Assembly (NCBI GenBank): GCA_002914845.1
Contig: JXTC01000034.1
Location: forward strand, 693,651 to 757,650
Length of the DNA stretch: 64,000 nucleotides
DNA from: Trema orientale
Taxonomy: Eukaryota > Streptophyta > Magnoliopsida > Rosales > Cannabaceae
Reading direction: 5' to 3'
Part shown: positions 59,341 through 64,000 of the stretch, one piece after another
How the letters are laid out: every line of letters begins with the position of its first letter
Position numbering within the stretch: the first letter of the stretch is position 1
Program-made: the position numbers and the translations under genes
Notes under the pieces: model-generated
Seen by the model: the letters and a program-made list of their open reading frames with translations, nothing else
Database searches by the model: none
Told to the model about the DNA's origin: nothing

Positions 59341-59889
59341 TGTTAGGAAATTTGACAATTTCCTATATTAGTATGGGCCACACACATTATGGTTAATTAT
59401 GTTGGGCCATTTCATTTTGTATAGGACCCAAAATTATGATCAAATAAGAAATGGGCCCAGAGTATCCATTGGGTGTGGATCAAGATGTGGATATCCATTG
59501 GATATCCAACTAGGGTTGGTGGATACCCTAGTTGGGTCATCCACCTACGGTTAGGTTAGGGTTTGGTCCCCATAACCAAAAGAAAGAGAGGTGCTCATCT
59601 TTGTAGCCTCCATCCCTACCAAAGATAAGAACTCCATTGGAGCACCTTAAATTTTTGGATTGTGGAAGACCCTCAAACTCATCAAGTGATCAAGCCACCA
59701 TTGTTTTGCTTCCACTTAAGGATTGAACTCCAAGTCCTTATCAAGATTAAGAGCTATAGACAATGGTAAGTTCTCTAAATTTTAATCCATTTATTTAGCA
59801 TGGATGATCCTATGTTTAGGGTAGTCATTTGGTGTTGTCTACCCAATAAATATGTTATAAATCATATGCTATTTGATTTAATTATAACA
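59341..59889 (+). repeat. 3' LTR of copia B
   Basis: TGTTAGGAAATTTG ... AATTATAACA, 549 bp. The first bases TGTTAGGAA and the order of words match the 5' LTR of copia C (62311-62795). Confidence 0.87.
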
Positions 59890-61156
59890 TCTCATTTTTC
59901 TAGTTTCATATATACACATCCAATAGAATGGCTTGCCTAGCATCAGTAACGAAGCCATGACTTTTATTTGGTGGTAGTACTAGGAAAATTCTCATGAGAA
60001 AAGAAAAAATTATTGAGTTTTTTTTAGTCTTCTAATACGGTGAAATGGGTTAGCTCAAGTGGTAAGAGTACACATTATCTGATATTTCGGTCATAGATTC
60101 GAGTTACACGGGGGTAAGCGTGAAAATTTATAATCCCTATTGAAGTGGGATGTTGATTAGATAGTAGTACGTATTTTCTTTTAATTTGTAATAAATAGAA
60201 GTCATTAGTTAAGTCCACTAAAAATTAAAAAGAAAGAAGAAAGAACTCTGGTTGTAATACATAATATATCCATAAGTATAGGAAAAAAACGAAACAAATA
60301 CATTAAGTTAGGATGTATGACTCATGAAGTCGAGATTGAAATTCGAAATTTTTATAGGGGCACGCACAATAGTACTAAAAAGTTGAAACTTCAATAGGGC
60401 CAAAATCAGAAATTTTTAAAAATTTAGATGCCTATACAAAGATAAAAGATTCTGTGGCCGCTACTTCTCCCACTTGCCTATGCCTTAGTCAGAGCCATAA
60501 AAGTAATTTGTTAACAACTATATTGTAGCTTGATATACGATGTAACGAAACCACGGTATAAAGAGTTAATGTCACTAGTTAGTATATACTTTGATATATA
60601 TATATACACACATAGCTAATCCTATTTGTGTATAATTTTGTACCATTCTGCATAACGAGGTGCCTCCGCCTGAAACAAGAAGCGATAATTGATGTAGAGC
60701 TCCCTTAGAAAATTCTCATAATTTAGAGCCGGGCCTGCCATGGAGATATCATGCAACTCTCATAATCATATACACAGCTACAAAAAAATTTATGTAAGCA
60801 GTTTTAGATGCATATACCTATTAATTTTAATAAAGGTGCCTGTTGTACGTGGATTAGGAGGGCAATAACACAGAAGTTATCCAAGTAACACATAACGTTC
60901 CATTACTTGCATTAAACCTCTTGTGTTGCATGCACAATATACATGCATCAAATAAAGGGACTTACATAACACTAGTTTGTTACTTTATAAACATCTTTTT
61001 TTAAGTGTTGTTTTTTAAGATTGCACAGTGAGATTAAATGAATTTTTTCTTAGCAAAGGTGTCCAAGTAGACAAATTCATGATCAGCTGAAATTAAACTC
61101 GCGAAGACAAATTAAATTACAAATTAACTTACAAGCAAACAAAGACTAATTACTAA
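59890..61156. other. Intergenic between copia B and LecRK-4
   Basis: It contains a SINE at 60039-60240, a TA microsatellite near 60593-60605, and the LecRK-4 3' flank. No gene is seen. Confidence 0.5.
60039..60240 (+). mobile_element. tRNA-derived SINE (older copy)
   Basis: Box A-like TAGCTCAAGTGG (60051-60062) and box B-like GATTCGAGTTAC (60096-60107), then a body ending TTTGTAATAA...GTCATTAGTTAAG and an A-rich tail. It is the same family as 41381-41541. No clear target duplication was found, so it is older or edge-eroded. Confidence 0.65.
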
Positions 61157-62310
61157 TTAGATTGATGAATAAACATCATGGTTGTGATTTTCAGGGACCC
61201 GATAATTTGGACAAGGCATCTTATCTGGAAGATTTGGCATCTCCGCATCAAAATTAAGAACTTGAATCACTTGCTTTATTGAGGGCCTAAGACTGTAATC
61301 AAGGTGAGCACACCAAAGCCCAACAACCATCAAACACTCGGCTTGTTCGCCATTAAAACTCTTATGAAGCCTCTCGTCAACAGCAGAAAGAAGCTTCCCA
61401 TTTCTATACAAGTCCCAGATCCACTCCACCAAAGTCTTCTTCTTTATAAGATCAACAGACTTTTTCCTAGTAACAATCTCCAAAATCACCACCCCAAAGC
61501 TGAAAACATCAGACTCCTTACTAGCCCTGCCCGTATAAATGTACTCCGGCGCCATACAGCCCAAAGTCCCGGCTAGTCCAGTGGTTCTAGGACTTAGCTC
61601 GTGGTCCATCAGCCGAGCTAATCCAAAATCACCAAGTTTGGCATTGAAACAGGAATCCAACATTATATTGCTCGATCTGATATCTCTATGAACCACACAT
61701 TGCTCCCACTCTTCATGAAGATAGAGCAAAGCAGAGGCCAATCCAAGAGCTATCTTGTACCTTGTATCCCAAGTAAGAAGAGGACTCTTCCTATTCCCAA
61801 AGAGGTTAGAATTAAGGCTGCGATTTGGCATGAACTCGTAAATAAGCAAGAATTCGCCTTTGTCATGACACCAACCAATGAGTTGCACTAAATTCCAGTG
61901 CCTTAACCTACTAATGATCTTCACCTCGGTTATGTACTCCTTTCTTCCTTGTTTTGAACCCTTCGAAATCTTCTTCACCGCGACCATCATATCCAAATCA
62001 CTAATGTACCCTCTATAGACAACTCCGAACCCTCCGATTCCCAACTTTCTGTCCTCGGAGAAATTGTTGGTGGCTAAAACGAGTACTCCAAGGGAAAACG
62101 TCTTTGGCCCTGCTCTTCTCTCAAGATCATTAATCGTCTTTAGACACATCCTCTCTATTGCTTCCCTCTGCTTTAGCTTCTTCCTCCATATAACAAAACT
62201 TGCAATAGTGACAATCACAAAAACTAATAAAACACCTCCTGAGACCGTTACAATTCCCACTAAATTACTATTACTATTCCTGCTTGGCATAAAATTTTCC
62301 AGGTCTTCCC
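61157..62310 (-). pseudogene. LecRK-4: lectin half severed by copia C; helix and kinase still open
   Basis: An open frame of 384 host codons encodes the juxta-lectin linker, a membrane helix (about residues 29-53 of the 395-residue frame that starts in the LTR) and a full kinase: LGIGGFGVVY, VAVKK (Lys124), HRD (Asp221), DFG (Asp239) and APEY. The legume lectin and signal peptide are absent because copia C starts at 62311. The frame continues 11 codons into the LTR to an ATG at 62344; the first host ATG lies seven codons inside the host part (MPSRNSN). Odd residues: Arg223 replaces the nearly invariant catalytic-loop Lys (HRDIRSSN), and GCMAPEY replaces GYLAPEY. It is clearly more diverged than LecRK-1 to -3. 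The rest of the gene, if it survives, should lie beyond 64000. A transcript from the LTR would make a receptor without ectodomain; no evidence of expression. Confidence 0.85.
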
Positions 62311-62795
62311 TGTTAGGAATTTTATTTCCTATGTTGGGCCACATATTTTATCAACTGTATTGAGCCATATTATTCTTAAACAGACCCAATAAGTGATTTA
62401 ATTAGGGCTGGGTCAGGATATCCAACTGGATATGGATACCAATGTGGATACCCTGTTAGTCACCCAGTTAGGGTTTGATGAATACCCAACAGGGGACTAT
62501 TTAAAGAACCTATTAGGATTATGGTCCCTGTAGCCAAATAATACGTACGCTCAATTCTCTGTAACCCACCATCAGTTACAAAGAATTCCATCTGAGTGAC
62601 ATAAGGCGTTAGGCTACAGAAGATCAAACCCTCTAGCAGTTACAGTCAATCACTATCGCTTCCGCTTTCAGTTCATTGTCCAGACTACGATATTGATCAT
62701 GGACTCAGGTATACTCAATGAATCCCTTCCTATCAGTTTTACATGAATGTTCTAGGGTTTGTGTTTGGTTTTGCAATCCCATATTCATGCTAACA
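62311..62795 (+). repeat. 5' LTR of copia C
   Basis: TGTTAGGAATTTTATTTCC ... ATGCTAACA, 485 bp. The host flank is TTCCC (62306-62310), the expected target duplication. Confidence 0.87.
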
Positions 62796-62797
62796 AG

Positions 62798-62810
62798 TGG
62801 TATCAGAGCC
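62798..62810 (+). promoter_or_regulatory. Primer-binding site (tRNA-iMet) of copia C
   Basis: TGGTATCAGAGCC, two bases after the LTR. Confidence 0.85.
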
Positions 62811-63074
62811 AAGTTTTCATGTTAAAATTGATTAGGTTTTCATGCATGTCTGTAGTTTTCAAAATCTATGCCTATTTGGTTTTCTAGGGTTTAGATTATA
62901 AATGCATGATTTGAAATTTTACATGATTTATTGAGTATTTGATGCTATGAGGGTTAAAGTAATTGAGTTTTAGGTCATAAGGTACGTGATTAGAGGCAAA
63001 TAATCACGGATTTGAGGATTTGGTCTTAGGTTTTTCGGGTTAAGATTAAAAAAAAAAAAAAAAATTTACAGGCC

Positions 63075-63153
63075 GTGGCACCGCAGCGCCACTTCACAGC
63101 GCTGCAGCGCCATTCTGGCGCCACAGCACCACTTCAGGGCGCCGCAGTGCCAC
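63075..63153 (+). repeat. GC-rich palindromic repeat in copia C leader
   Basis: About four units related to GTGGCACCGCAGCGCCAC, separated by TTCA- or TTCT-like links. Same position as in copia B but more units, so the number varies between copies. Confidence 0.65.
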
Positions 63154-63548
63154 TCCTTCTGTCACTTTAGATCATTTTTTGATCTAATTTGAGATTTTGG
63201 GTCTCGTTTTGGATAGAATTAAGTCGGTTTTGACCTAATTCGAGGGGTTCCAATCTAAAACTAGACAAATTAAGTTCATTATCTCAAATCCACTAAAGTT
63301 AGACCCAAATTTATCCGTTGAAAACTCTTGTTTGGTTTTAAGAGTTGATAAATTTCATAAACTCAATTAATTTTGGTTCGTGCTTGTGAAAATTTTATTT
63401 GCTTGGGTATTTCGGATGATTTTCATTGCACAATTTGTCTTGTATGCTAGATTAAACACGATAAAGCAACATATTGCCAAAGTAACCTCTGTTGTGTAGT
63501 TTTGTTTAGTCTAACGTATAAAGATATTGTGAGTTTGTTGTTAATGCG

Positions 63549-63580
63549 GATAACTATCGGCCCAAAGGAAGGTGGTTATT
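63549..63580 (+). other. Leader stem-loop 1 of copia C
   Basis: Arm GATAACTATC, loop GGCCCAAAGGAA, arm GGTGGTTATT; all 10 positions pair, counting G-U. Confidence 0.74.
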
Positions 63581-63641
63581 TGGCACGACAACAAACACAC
63601 CTGTGATAATGAGTATGTGACAGTTGTTTGGTTTCCATGTG

Positions 63642-63675
63642 AGCAATAAATCGGCCCAAAGGAAGGTTTGTTGTT
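63642..63675 (+). other. Leader stem-loop 2 of copia C
   Basis: Arm AGCAATAAATC, loop GGCCCAAAGGAA, arm GGTTTGTTGTT; all 11 positions pair, counting G-U. Confidence 0.74.
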
Positions 63676-63729
63676 TGACAGAATTTACCGTTAGTATTTG
63701 ATTATTACACCTAAGAGTACCACTTGCAA

Positions 63730-63763
63730 GTTAATACGTCGGCCCAAAGGAATGCCTATTAAT
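63730..63763 (+). other. Leader stem-loop 3 of copia C
   Basis: Arm GTTAATACGTC, loop GGCCCAAAGGAA, arm TGCCTATTAAT; 9 of 11 positions pair. Confidence 0.65.
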
Positions 63764-64000
63764 GTTGCACTAGGTATCTTGTGATGGTAGCCCACCTTAT
63801 GTGATATATGTCATATTTGCATATTTGTGATTATATTGTATGCTTATATATGACGTTTAAGTTGTGAGCATGTTTAATTTATGGTATTATTTTGTTCTCT
63901 ATACAGTTTCTGCTGCTAATTTTTCTGCCAACTTAAGTACTATTCCTGTGCTTACGGGCACAAACTTTAAGTCCTGGAAAGAGAATGTCATGATCGTACT

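Larger units (their letters stand above)
53199..59889 (+). mobile_element. Degraded Ty1/copia LTR retrotransposon (element B)
   Basis: Direct LTRs, a tRNA-iMet primer-binding site, a leader of about 1.1 kb, gag with a CCHC knuckle, protease, integrase, reverse transcriptase and RNase H in copia order, then a polypurine tract. It looks nearly full length but is broken, with about nine or ten interruptions of the polyprotein. The LTRs differ at about 27 of roughly 486 aligned positions by eye (about 5.6%), nearly all transitions, giving about 2-4 million years at usual plant rates. The 5' LTR is shorter than the 3' LTR and no matching target duplication is seen, so the left edge may be altered. 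Confidence 0.9.
62311..64000 (+). mobile_element. Ty1/copia LTR retrotransposon (element C), 5' end only
   Basis: 5' LTR 62311-62795, primer-binding site 62798-62810, leader with a GC-rich palindromic repeat and three stem-loops, and the start of gag at about 63905 (TGTCATGATCGTACT at the edge, matching copia B near 54871). It runs off the window. It is related to copia B throughout but with clear divergence. It is inserted, in opposite orientation, in LecRK-4. Whether it is whole cannot be judged here. Confidence 0.88.

Noticed and set aside
60051-60107. A genuine tRNA gene
   Set aside because: Box A and box B are present, but no cloverleaf with a proper acceptor stem can be drawn, and the downstream body and A-tail match the SINE at 41381.
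1-64000. CRISPR arrays, operons, bacterial-type promoters or rRNA genes
   Set aside because: None seen; the window is plant nuclear DNA, and the regular repeats present are explained as transposons or microsatellites.

Overview
The window is nuclear DNA of a flowering plant, most likely a eudicot. It carries a tandem family of L-type lectin-domain receptor-like kinases (LecRKs), plant-type Ty1/copia and Ty3/gypsy-like LTR elements primed by initiator tRNA-Met, tRNA-derived SINEs and MITEs, in AT-rich intergenic DNA. I do not name a species. A 560-base run of N (13234-13793) is an assembly gap.

Host genes. All recognisable host genes lie on the minus strand and belong to one LecRK family (class IX-like: signal peptide, legume lectin ectodomain, one membrane helix, cytoplasmic Ser/Thr kinase, no introns). 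Three ORFs are open: LecRK-1 (1900 down to the left edge, C-terminus cut off by the window), LecRK-2 (23204-21273) and LecRK-3 (30599-28668). LecRK-2 and LecRK-3 lie in a tandem duplication of about 7.4 kb that includes upstream and downstream flanks. A fourth, diverged gene (61157-62310) has lost its lectin half, cut off by an LTR element that begins at 62311. Two relics of the same family remain between the good genes, at 18835-19062 and at 25695-28080; the second is split by a gypsy-type LTR. A W-box core in a conserved context lies 0.24-0.32 kb upstream of each of the three open genes, so pathogen- or stress-responsive control is plausible.

Repeats, left to right. 5675-14286: an old minus-strand copia element (A) with a 5-bp target duplication, invaded by a 1.6-kb solo LTR and by a MITE. 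15655-16710: Helitron-like repeats. 25746-27939: gypsy-type 3' LTR. 32473-34599: solo LTR with perfect target duplication. 34945-35745: foldback repeat. 38025-47134: a 9.1-kb LARD-like element with 2.3-kb LTRs, no recognisable proteins and a SINE inserted in it. 49210-50844: two LTR-like sequences in inverted orientation. 53199-59889: degraded plus-strand copia element B. 62311-64000: the 5' end of a related copia element C, inserted in LecRK-4.

The most interesting signal is in the untranslated leaders of copia elements A, B and C. Each leader has three successive stem-loops with a near-constant 12-nt loop (GGCCCAAAGGAA) on 10-11-bp stems. The stem sequences differ between elements while pairing is largely kept, including several double compensatory changes, although the LTRs of A are unlike those of B and C. 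This looks like a selected RNA structure, possibly for packaging, dimerisation or translation.
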